Assembly: GCF_000151315.2 (NCBI RefSeq)
Contig: NW_011887293.1
Coordinates: forward strand, 1,886,100 to 1,950,099
DNA: 64,000 nt
Source: Capsaspora owczarzaki ATCC 30864
Lineage: Eukaryota > Opisthokonta > Filasterea
Direction of reading: 5' to 3'
The notes below the pieces were generated by a model. That model saw only the letters and a program-made list of their open reading frames with translations, searched no databases and had not been told where the DNA came from. Position 1 is the stretch's first letter. Every line of letters starts with the position of its first letter. Below, in pieces: positions 35,297 to 45,241 of this stretch. The translations under genes and the position numbers were made by a program.

Positions 35297-35448
35297 ATGC
35301 ATGCATGCCGGTTTGTTGAAAAATATAGCCTTGTTCAAATTTGTTTTTTTTTTTGGTCACAGCTAAACATTCAACCCGGTTCTTTTGTTTCTTTGTAATG
35401 ATACAAACAGGGAGGAAGCAACTTTTGTTTTTGTGCCAGAAATTCAAC

Positions 35449-36954
35449 TCATGCCGCCGGACGCGCTGCTCCTTGAGCGGCGCCACCAAGGCTGTTCATA
35501 ACAAGGTAGATGATGACACCGGGAACGATATAAGTCCACTAAAACAAACAGAAGTGTCAGCAGGAGCAAAGTCAGCAAGTCATAAAATCGTGAGCGTTGA
35601 CAAGACAGAGGAGGCTCGTACGTATTTTTGAATGAAAGACTTTTGGTCTTCGGGCGTTACTGGCTTGCCATCGGGGGTGCGGAGTTGCTGAGGAATGAAT
35701 GGGCTACGAGGGACCAACCATTCAGATGTGAGGAAACAAACAAACAAACGAAAAAACAAAACAAAAAAAACACATGCTCCGTCCAAAGTCGGCAAAACAA
35801 CATACTCTGGAACGGCCGAAACCAAGCCAATGGTGGCGCGAGTTCGCCAGTTGCTGCCTTCAGCCACGGCCTGCGCCTTGGCGCGATCGCAGCCGACGGA
35901 TCCGGCCGAGTACGAAACGGCAAACGCCAGACCTGTACAGAGTCGGCAAGACAACGAGTGGCAAAGATTGAGCCTTCGTTGCGCCCGCCCCCCCCGCTTC
36001 CCCGCCCCACAGTTGCATCCCAGCCAAGTACTGCTCGGCTGCAGAACCTACCACGCGCGTCAAGATGGACTGCCAAGTTGTCTTGGAGATTGGAGCTCAA
36101 AAGAGCACACTGCCAGCCAAGCAGAGCGAATCCATGCCCAAATCAGCGAGAGGCACAGCAGATGCTTTTTGCACAACGGACAAGCCACACATACAGCAGG
36201 AACGGATGCAAGTACGGAGGAAGAGTGCTCGCCGACCGTGGATGTGAAGCGAATGCGGTACAAGTCGTCCGCCGCAGCCAATCGCTGCAAGGGCGTGCAT
36301 GTACCAAAAACCAAAAACAACCGAAAACAACCAACGCAAGATGAGTCGACAAAACAATTCGAGCTTCACAACAGAAGAGAGAGAGAGACGCTTGTTGATG
36401 ACAGCACGAAAACATCAGGCACAAACCCCACCTTGAGCTGCGACAGCTGCGCTCCAGTCAGCGGGTTCTGAATCAGCGGAATGATCTTGGGACGTCCTGT
36501 GGTCGCCGAGACCAACGTTGCGGCTGCCGCTGCATCAGCCGCAGCGAACGCGACCGTGGCTGGGATTGGGAGGCTACCGCGCGACTCGAACGCGGCGCGC
36601 TCGGCGCCACCGACACCGGACAAGTCATGCTCGATCGTGTACACTGGAACCACATCTGATGCAACCGGCGATGCGGTTGTTGTTGCTGTTCCCTGCACGG
36701 ACCGACACACAACATCCGCAACCAAAACGGAGCAGAGAACGGTGAGATCTCGGCTTCCTGAATGCATGTCAGCCCCAAGACGACAACAGTGGAGCGGAGC
36801 ACACGAGGCAGGAGCAAAGAGAGCCGAACACGCGTTAGCGAGATGGGGTTTGAGGTGTGTGTGTTGGACTGGCCAAACAAACCTGGTCGTCAAACGCGAA
36901 TGACGGCGCCGCAGCGAGAACCAGCAACGCGCCGAGCAACAAAAGCAAACGCAT
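35449..36954 (-). CDS. EMC10: ER membrane protein complex subunit 10
   Basis: Seven exons, 36954-36883, 36692-36432, 36284-36195, 36109-36052, 35932-35806, 35703-35622 and 35538-35449, give 259 residues (human 262). A signal peptide (MRLLLLLGALLVLAAAPSFA) leads into a luminal beta domain: VVPVYTIEHDL, then LTGAQLSQLKRLAAADDLYR, a CALLSSNLQDNLAVHLDARG segment matching the conserved CSLVESHLSDQLTLHVD region of animal EMC10, and AGSVGCDRAK. The end EDQKSFIQKYWTYIVPGVII is the conserved pre-membrane and single TM helix. The EMC inserts tail-anchored and multi-pass proteins into the ER membrane. The gene is convergent with POLA2, with 152 bp between stops. Confidence 0.93.
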
Positions 36955-39558
36955 TTTGAGCAATGAGTCGAGCGAATGAGGGAATCGATCTTCAAGATCA
37001 GGCTTTGCTGAAAATTTCCATTGGGTTGCGGCGTTTGTGGCGCGCGAGGGCCGGGGGGTCGATCTAGAAATCTCAGCGGTCAACTGAACCGTGCTCGTTC
37101 TCGAGCTCCTTTTCTGGAGAACTACAGCCGTGACGTCTTGTTGTAGCAGTCGTGCAACGCTGTACTCTCGTTAGGAGTCGCGAGTCGAGCACGATGAAGA
37201 ACTGGGCTTCTGAGCAGATTTTGTTGCGATTGTTCGTTGTTAGTTTTGGTGCTCGATCCATTACCCCACTAGACTCGTGCGCCTCCCTGTTGCTATCCAT
37301 CCACAAAACGGACCACCAAGGCTGAACAAAATCACCAGGACTAATCCGAAATCCTACTCTGAGCGAAGGTGTGAATAGTTTATGGAAACGGTTGACGTTC
37401 AAAATTTCAAAAACATGACTTTTCACACACCAGTCAATTAAATCTCGCGCCCGCCTTCGCAGATTTGCAAAGCCCACCACGACGCACGAGAAAACCCCAC
37501 TGCACGAGGGTAAAGTATGACGAAAGCCCGAGCCACTGGGCCGTTCAAGGCTTGAGCAGAGAGCCCAACGGAGCAAACATGCCAAAAATTAGCAGCTCGC
37601 AGATCAAAAACCTGTTTTGAGAGAGGCAAAGAGTTGTTTCGGGCTGCTCCGAGGATGCACGAATCACCATACCTAGCAAGCGGAGAGACTCGCTGCATTC
37701 GAGCTGGAAGAGGGGCGAGGGCTAAGAGCTGGCAGAGCAGGGAGGTGTGAATCATGCTAAGACCAACCCCTCGAGCAGCAGCTCCCAAATGCCTCGACCA
37801 GCGGCACGCAGCTCCCTGAGCTGGAGAGACTCATAACTGCTTGCTGTTGTTGTTGCGATACTGTGGCGAGAGATGGGTGACCAAGCGAAAAGGCACACGT
37901 TACGATTCGAAAAAAAAAAAACCAAAACAAAACGGAAGGTGTGTTCCCTGCGGAACTGGGGTGTGGTTGACGACAGCCCAACTCGACCTTCGCGCAGTAT
38001 GAAAGCCAGAGCAGGGTGTGCAGAAGCGCGCCATACAAGGCTGAAAGCACGCTCCAGCCTGGAGGACACGTCTGGCGTTTGTTTGCGTTTATTCTGATGA
38101 TGTGGTGGTACAATGGGAGAGCCGGCGAGTCATCGCTCAACGTCAATCACGCCAAATCATTCACTGTCACAATGCAACCCAAGCGGCTGGACACAAATCC
38201 GGGTGGACCCAAAGAAAGCCCTCAGCTTACCTTTTGTCTCTTTTCTGTTGGTTCTTCGATTCGGCATAACTGGGGAGTTTAGAGACGCTGCAATCGAAAA
38301 GCAAATCGGAGACTTTGCACGCGCCAGAAGAAATTTTCAAAAAAGCAAGGAGAAAACCAACCGTTCGTTCCCACTGTAAGGTCGCTCCTTGGACCTCTTC
38401 CATCCAATGATGGCTGCTGTCACACACCCTACCGGAACTGTTTTAGTTTTGATGTCTTGTCCCCAATGGACGACCCTGTATTGGGGTGAGAGAGGTTGCT
38501 GGTTTTTTTTTCTGGGATTTTGAGATTTGTGCTTTCGGGTCATTGTTCGCGTTTGGGAGCAACGCAGTCCATTTTTGCACTTGATCAACCTCAACAACAT
38601 GGCCCTGGCACAACCATGCCGAGGCCCATATCCCCTTCATGCAGGTTCTCCTGCCGATGGATAGTGGATGACTTTCTTGATTATCCGGCTTCTTTCGAGA
38701 TCTTGTTTTCAAAACTGGGTCCCGTTGACGGCGACGCCTCCACAGTCGAGAGTGGTTGTCACCTTTGCCGCAAGTATGAGCACCCCACTTGCAGCGCTGC
38801 ATTAATCCACGCCTGAGTGTCAACACACAGCGTACACACAGCGTGCGTGCTCCTGTGGGAGATCGGTGAATTTTTCATTTTCAAGCGCGGTTTTTTTTTG
38901 AAGAGATGTGTCCTTGTAGTCCAGTTTCATGCTTTCAACCATGAACTAGATCTACACTGCAGCTAAGACGCGACACACCATGGTCCTCGTTCTCAACCTC
39001 TGCTTTGAGCCGCTTCCGCGGTGAAATTGCAAATTTTTGCGGGCTCTGAAGGGAGATCTGTGCTTTTGGCTCTTTCGCGCAATAAGCGGAGAACGGTGTG
39101 CGTTGGTGCGGCTGTGCAACCATCTCGACCACACCGGACACTTGCAGCCTACCCCATTGTGGAGCGTTGCGACCACTCCCACCACCTGCTTCTCTCTCTC
39201 CCTCTCTCCCTCTCTGTCTTCTGTCCCCCATTTCCCTTCCCCTCGCCTCTGATCGCAGTCAAAAGCGAGTAAAACGAGATTCGTGCTTTTATTTTCCGTT
39301 TCAATTCCACGATGTCATGATTTGAGCGGGAGGTGCTAGCTCCCACCCGACGTGGCCGAGGCCAAGGGACTTGCACTCAAATGGCCGCATCTTTTGGCAT
39401 GATTCCTACCTCGCCTGGATGCTGTGGACGGGAGCGAAATGTCGACTGACGGGGGAGAGCGAGAGAAAACGACTACATCAAACCAAACCTGAAACCTGAA
39501 ATCATTTCTGCATGCACGTCTCATCCCGTCACATCAATGGTTGCCAGCGACAGATTCA
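36955..39558. other. 2.6 kb without a recognisable gene
   Basis: This is the longest stretch in the window with no gene I can support. Open frames on both strands are short and patchy, and no splice chain gives a conserved protein. It includes an inverted repeat at about 38460-38486 (CCCCAAT ... ATTGGGG), a hairpin-like GGGAGGTGCTAGCTCCC near 39330, a CT-rich run at 39190-39240 and a + strand open frame at 38496-38816 whose C-terminal half has paired cysteines. The EMC10 and HMG-box promoters must lie at its two ends. A non-coding RNA or a divergent gene remains possible. Confidence 0.5.
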
Positions 39559-40737
39559 ATGAATCATCAGGCTTTCGGCCACATGGGCAGCATTTCTGGC
39601 CCAGCAGTGCCCGGCTCGGAGCACCTCGCAATGTCAGCCAATGGGCCTGTCTTAGCTCGAATCGCTGCGAATTTCTCCATGAGCCCAACGACCGAAGAGC
39701 AGCTGCGACAAATGTCGCTGGCTTGCAAGCTGGCAACCACTCAACCAAATCAACCAAGTCAAAAGCCTCTTGTTGTTCTGCGTCGGATTGCAGCCAAGCC
39801 ACAAAGCCCAACACCCGTGTCGGAGCCAACGCAGGAGACCACCACCACCAAGCGACGAGGACCCAACGGATTTATTGTGTTTCGCACAATGAATAAACAC
39901 CGATACAGTCATCTCCCCAGCCGAGCGTCCAGCATCGAGCTTGGGAAACTCTGGAAACAGCTCTCGAGCGACGAGCGCGTCACATTTGAGATGGAAGCGC
40001 AGAAACGAGAACTTCTGCAGCTCAACACAAACAAGCCTGCTCGAGCGACCAAAGTCCGAAAGCCTCGTCTCTTGTACAACAATCGACTGACCGCGGCTGG
40101 CCGTCGCCAAGCGCAGCAGGTGGCAGAAAGCTGCCTTCCACGCTCATTCCTTGCACATGAAACTTTGCATGCGGATCATGAAATGTTTCCACTCGATGTT
40201 ACTGACGCGTCTTCCCTCTTTCCCGGGTCCAAAGCTTGCGACCCACCGATCTTGTCAATCAGTTCAAGCAACAGCAGCACGTTCAGCAGCACGACCAGCG
40301 CTGCGCTTTCACTCGCGTCTGATAGCTCGAGCACATTGGCAGAGCCATCTCCGATCTCCGACTCTGACAGCAGCTGCAGCGTCGATGACTGGCGCAATAC
40401 CAATCTCGAAGCGCCTTTGCATCCCCGTCCTTTTGTTCGGCTTTTAGGATTGAGCGGTCAAGACGATGACTGTGAGAACATTTCGAGCTGGCTTTTACCA
40501 CCTGCCGAAACTGCTCCTCTCCCGGTTTTGCCTGCTCCTCATCCGAAGAATCTGGCCTGCCAGCTTGCGCAACGTGCTACCTTCGTCTCTGCATGCCACT
40601 CGCCCACTCTAGTGTGTCAGTCGCCGGTGCCGCTGCCGCCGCCTTCGATTGCGATTGACATGTCCTGGTTGGACTGGGCAGAACGCGATCTCGCAGTGCG
40701 CTCTGTCGACAGCAACCAAAGTTCTCCTACGCAATAG
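39559..40737 (+). CDS. HMG-box (SOX/TCF/MATA-like) transcription factor
   Basis: A single-exon gene of 392 residues from ATG 39559 to TAG. The HMG box is at about residues 100-170: RRGPNGFIVFRTMNKHRYSH, ASSIELGKLWKQLSSDERVT and FEMEAQKRELLQLN, with the P-N-x-F start and K-L-W-x-x-L/E-R core of sequence-specific HMG boxes. A basic segment follows (ARATKVRKPRLLYNNRLTAA), probably an extended DNA-contact or nuclear localisation region. The flanks are low-complexity Ser/Thr-rich, with a run of alternating Ser/Asn/Thr around 240-265. It resembles SOX and fungal MATA-type single HMG boxes rather than tandem HMGB proteins. Target genes are unknown. It is one of two genes here read as a single exon. 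Confidence 0.85.
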   Translation: MNHQAFGHMGSISGPAVPGSEHLAMSANGPVLARIAANFSMSPTTEEQLRQMSLACKLATTQPNQPSQKPLVVLRRIAAKPQSPTPVSEPTQETTTTKRRGPNGFIVFRTMNKHRYSHLPSRASSIELGKLWKQLSSDERVTFEMEAQKRELLQLNTNKPARATKVRKPRLLYNNRLTAAGRRQAQQVAESCLPRSFLAHETLHADHEMFPLDVTDASSLFPGSKACDPPILSISSSNSSTFSSTTSAALSLASDSSSTLAEPSPISDSDSSCSVDDWRNTNLEAPLHPRPFVRLLGLSGQDDDCENISSWLLPPAETAPLPVLPAPHPKNLACQLAQRATFVSACHSPTLVCQSPVPLPPPSIAIDMSWLDWAERDLAVRSVDSNQSSPTQ

Positions 40738-41007
40738 TTCCAGGTGTCACCGTGTGATTCTCTTGTAACGGCAGGAGCACCAGCAATATGCTGCGCGCTT
40801 GTATGGGATGCTGGGACGCGTTTAATTTTCGATGGTTGTTTGATTTGTATTGTTTGTTTTTTTATTTTTCCGTTTGTGTGATTTCATCTACCTTTCCCCA
40901 AAACTCACTGCCCATACCTGTCATTGTAACTTTCATCGCCGCTGTATGCCCAATCTGGGCACTTGACTCAGTTTTTCTTCATTGTCAAAACCAAACAAAA
41001 AGCCAAA

Positions 41008-43463
41008 ATGCACAGCATCCAAGTCGTTTCGCCCGTTGACGGCAGCATTGTCGCCACGCGCACCCTCGCCACCGCCGAAGAGGTCGACGCCGTCATCGAG
41101 CGCTCCAAGGTCGCCCAGAAGGCTTGGGGCAAGGTCCCCGTCAAGGAGCGTGTCGCCATCTGCCTCAAGTTTGTCGATGCGTTCGTCGCCGGCAAGGACG
41201 AGATTGCCAAGGAGCTCACCCAGCAGATGGGCCGGTGAGTCTTGTCCTTCCCCCCCCCGCGTGGTTTCTTGTTTTCAGCAACGCATCGACAACGGTTGAG
41301 CGTTGCCTGCCGTGGAGCGAAAGTCAGAGAGAAGAGAGAAGGAGAACAAAAAGCCAAGAAAGAACAAAAACCGGGTTCGTTTTGGTTGTTGGGGCTGTGT
41401 CTGTGCAGGGTTTGTTGTGCAATCCGGCATGGCTGCTGTGGTGTGAACACTTTACAACGAACATCGCCTTGTGCGTTGATGTGGTGACCGTCTTTTTCGT
41501 CCTCTTCTTCTTGTTCACTTGTCAACTGAACTTTGACTCTTTTTTTCTTTTTTTTTTTTTCTTTTTTTCACGGTTAATTTTTTTTTTTTTTTTTTTTTGC
41601 CGGCTGTCATTCCACCAGCCTCAGCCACGTGCCGTTTTGATCTGCTCGCTGCAAGCCTGCGCTGACAGAACAGGCAAACAAAGGGGATTTCCCTACAAAA
41701 ACCAGCAACACATCAATGCACGTCAGCGAGCTGCGTTTGGGATTTGCGTGAAGCACTCGGGACTACGGAAACTGTGGACTTGTGTCCTCGGTGATTTGAT
41801 TGTGCCGTTACATCCGTAACATCCATCCATACATCCATCCATACATCATCATCCTCATCATCATCAAGAATGACTAACATGTCTGTCCTCATGATTTTTT
41901 TTTTTTCGTTCGGCGGCCTTGTTTGATACTTTTTATCCAGCCCCATCTCGCAGACTCCCGGCGAGGTCAACGGTATGGCCGACCGCGCCAAGTACATGAT
42001 TTCGACCGCCGAGGAGGGCCTGAAGGACGTCGAGTTCCACGACAAGCCCGGGTTTATTCGCTTCATCCGCAAGGATGCCATCGGCGTCATCCTGGTCGTG
42101 GCTGCCTGGAACTACCCCTACCTGATTGCCGTCAACTGTGTCATCCCCGCGATTCTTGCCGGCAACTCGGTCGTGCTCAAGCATTCCGCCCAAACCCCGC
42201 TGTGCGCCGAGCGCTTTGCCGACGCATTCAAGGCTGCTGGTCTGCCCGAGAACGTCTTCCAGTTTGTCCACATGTCCCACGCACACACTGAGCGCGCCAT
42301 CCTCAACCCGAGCGTCGCCTTTGTCAACTTCACTGGCTCCGTCGCCGGTGGCCACGAGGTCGCCAACGCCTGCGGCAAGCGCTTCATTGGCTGCGGCCTC
42401 GAGCTCGGTGGCAAAGATCCCGCCTACGTGCGCGACGATTGCAACCTCGATCACGCCGTCGAGAATCTCGTTGACGGCTCCTTCTTCAACTCTGGCCAGT
42501 GCTGCTGCGCCATCGAGCGCATCTACGTTCACGAGAAGGTGTACGACGAGTTTGTCAAGAAGTTTGTCGAGCTGACCAAGGTGAGTTGTTGGGGATTTGA
42601 TCATTTTGACGTTTCCTGATGTTGCTCGCTTTTGCACTCAAAATTTGTGTTGGCCCGCGGCTCATTTGTGTCGTTGTTCCCCCCCCCCCTCCTCTCGTTC
42701 TCGTGCTCCCGTTCTTGTGTTCCAGCAATACCGCCTCGGCAACCCCAACGACGCCAACACCAACCTTGGCCCCATGGTCAAGACTGGCGCTGCCGACTTT
42801 GTGCGCAAGCAAATCAAGGATGCCGTCGCTGCCGGCGCCGTGTCCCTCATCGACGAAAGCCACTTCCCTGCCTCCAAGGTACAATGCTATGTTGGATTGT
42901 TTTTTTGGTATTGGTGTTCCTAGTCGCGTTTTTTGTATTTCGTTTTCTCACCCACAAACTCTCCCTTGTTTTTTTTTTTGTTTCGAAATGCAGGCTGGCA
43001 CCCCGTACCTGGCTCCTCACGTGCTGGTCAACGTCAACCACAGCATGTCGGTCATGAAGGACGAGTCTTTCGGTCCCGTCATTGGCATCATGAAGGTTTC
43101 CAACGACGAGGAAGCCATCAAGCTCATGAACGACAGCCCCTTCGGCCTCACTGCCGCTATCTGGACGAACGACTATGACGCTGCCATTCGCATTGGCGAC
43201 CAGTAAGTGCCTTTTTTTTTTTTTTTTTTTTTGGAAATGCCCAGTCCTGATTTGAATTCATTTTCGCTCAACTCTTACTTTCATGGTGTGCGCATCATTC
43301 CAATAGAATCGAGACTGGCACTTGGTTCTGCAACCGCTGCGACTACCTCGACCCCGCACTTGCCTGGACTGGTGTCAAGGATTCCGGCCGAGGCTGCGCT
43401 CTTTCCAAGTTGGCCTGGGAGCACCTCACTCAGTACAAGAGCTTCCACGTGCGCAAGCTCTAA
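41008..43463 (+). CDS. NAD(P)-dependent aldehyde dehydrogenase
   Basis: Five exons, 41008-41234, 41941-42580, 42726-42878, 42994-43202 and 43307-43463, give 461 residues, typical for the superfamily. The Rossmann nucleotide-binding part has VVAAWNYPYLIAVNCVIPAI and NFTGSVAGG. The general-base glutamate lies in LELGGKDPAYV and the catalytic cysteine in FFNSGQCCCAIERIYV, where three consecutive Cys leave the nucleophile as the second (normal GQ-x-C spacing). ESFGPVIGIMKVSNDEEA and FGLTAAIWT belong to the conserved C-terminal half. It oxidises an aldehyde to the acid; the physiological substrate cannot be told. No signal or targeting peptide is obvious, so a cytosolic location is likely. Very strong G/C third-position bias suggests high expression. 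Confidence 0.93.
41235..41940 (+). other. First ALDH intron with T-runs
   Basis: A 706-bp GT-AG intron (donor GTGAGT, acceptor TTTTATCCAG) separates the first 76 codons of the aldehyde dehydrogenase from the rest. It contains T-rich blocks at 41541-41600 and a (CATC)n-like repeat at 41818-41860. An enhancer-like role is possible but unsupported. Confidence 0.65.
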
Positions 43464-43660
43464 GTGGTCGCAAAGCCTTCTTGTTGCGTGTGCTGCACGT
43501 CATTGTCTCGAGTACAAAAAATGTGTTGCTGTGTTTCTGTTTCTCTTTTGGTTGGTTTTTCTGCACGAGACAAGTATGGGGAGTTTGCGGGGTTGTTGGA
43601 CAATACTATTTCTACTACTACGACTGAGGACAACAGCGGAAAATTCCGACACTGCAGCGG

Positions 43661-44878
43661 CTATGACGTAAAGTCGCTGGCATCACGGGTGACCTCGACA
43701 CCAGCAGACTCTGCAAATATCAATGCCGACGGCTTTTCCACGCGAACTGTGGCGCGCGCCACGCCAAGGCATTCGACCACTACCAAGCGGGCAACCGATA
43801 CGACCAGGGCCTCGACTGTTTTGAACTGCGACGCCTCAACAAACTGAACCACCGCCTTGCTGATGTATCGGAAGTTGCAGCTGGCAACGTACGGATCTGC
43901 CGTTGCTGCGATTGCTGCTGCTGCAGCGGCGCCTCCCGCACGATCGAGCGCCGGGTAGATTGTAAGATTGAGAATGATATCCTGGACTTGCTCGCGTTCC
44001 CATGGGTTGACGCCAATGATGGCACGCACGGACATGCCCGAGATGAGGATGCGATCGCCTGGCTGGTACAGCGTGGCGACTTGCGCGACGGTCGTCATGT
44101 CTCGCTTGACAAGGCGGACCTCTCCCGAGCTCGAGTCGGTGGGGTGGTCTGCGCGTGACCGCGTAATCTCCACGCCGGCAGCCTTGGCGACAAGCAGCGC
44201 GGTTGGTCGCTCGACGCGCACAGTCACCACGTCGACGTTCCAGTCCACAATGCACAGCTGCGCAATGCCACACGCCAGCGCCTCGACCGTCCGCAGCCCA
44301 ACCGTCTTTTCAGCATACTCGGCGACTGCCTTGGAAATGAGGCCGTAGTGGTAGCTTCCGGCCAAGTCGTCCGCTCCAGACAGCGCGGCGCCGAGCTGCA
44401 TGCTGTTTTGTGGGCAATGAGAAACAGCGTCTCAAAGTCAGATGTTTGTTCCCCTGCCCCTTTTCGATCTCCACTGTTCTTTTTCCCTGTCTTGCGAGAG
44501 AGTGGGATGAATGAATCAGTCACGTTGGAACAGTGCCTGGCGCTTTGCAGGCAGCTGTGGCTTTGGAACTGCTCCACACACGTCTTCGCAGTCCACTCGA
44601 TGACCCCCACAATCCACCCCTACCCCGTCGCCATCCACAGTGATGCTCCTCAACAAGCAAAACGTTGATAAAGCCGTGTCGCTCTTGTGTGTGTGACTGC
44701 GTGTCCACAGCAGCAGCAAGTCTGCGCGGAAAACGAAAACCAACCTCAGTGTGACAATCATCGGCTGCTCCTTGGCGCGATCCCAGCGCTCGGTGCCGAT
44801 GAGGGTGCGCACAGCCAAGTTGCGGATGACAACCGTGTCGCGTGGCCGTGGTGGCAGCTGACGCGAGCTTGCTGACAT
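43661..44878 (-). CDS. Tandem dihydroneopterin aldolase (two FolB domains)
   Basis: Exons 44878-44745 and 44402-43661 give 291 residues containing two FolB/DHNA domains. Domain 1 (about 15-130) starts DTVVIRNLAVRTLIGTERWD, and has SYHYGLISKAV and VTVRVERPTALLV. Domain 2 (about 160-285) starts DRILISGMSVRAIIGVNPWE, and has SCNFRYISKAV and ATVRVEKPSALIF. Against the S. aureus enzyme, domain 1 keeps the Tyr54 position but has Arg at Lys100 and Asp at Glu22, whereas domain 2 keeps Glu and Lys but has Phe at Tyr54. Since that tyrosine comes from the neighbouring subunit, the two domains look complementary. The reaction splits dihydroneopterin to 6-hydroxymethyl-dihydropterin in folate synthesis. 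No HPPK or DHPS domain is fused, unlike fungal FOL1. Confidence 0.88.
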
Positions 44879-45241
44879 TTTTGTATTGAGTTGTGGTCTG
44901 GGATGAAGAAAGGGAGACTGCGGTTTTTTGGAATCGTCAAGCGATGGAGCTCAGACAGTGTTCAAAGCGAATCGGATCGTGGTCTTTGGCCTCATGACAA
45001 CAAAAATCAGGGTAATTCCAATACCGCAACATCACATGCGAATGGCGAGCAGTGCGGCGTCCATTTGAAGCCACGCAGTGATTTCAGAGCAATTCTGAGA
45101 ACAGCAGAGATGCATCCTGCAACTCAGTTGAGCATCTAGTGAGCAATTGCCAGTCTTTTCTTTGGTTTCTTTCACTCATTCACTCATTCACCTTTTTTTT
45201 TTTTTTCTTTTCTTCCCTTGTTTCGTTTTCTGGGTTTACAA
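44879..45241. promoter_or_regulatory. Divergent promoter region, DHNA / HFM1
   Basis: The 363 bp between the two start codons must serve both genes. A pyrimidine tract (T-run and CTTTTCTTCCC, about 45192-45225) lies directly before the HFM1 ATG. Nothing else is recognisable. Confidence 0.5.

Noticed and set aside
39345-39440. tRNA-Leu/Ser-like stretch (GTGGCCGAGGCCAAGG)
   Set aside because: It resembles a D-arm, but no matching acceptor stem or GGTTCGAnTCC T-arm follows at the right distance.
41933-42637. 234-codon open frame antisense to the aldehyde dehydrogenase
   Set aside because: It is the complement of the conserved catalytic exon and shows no family resemblance of its own.
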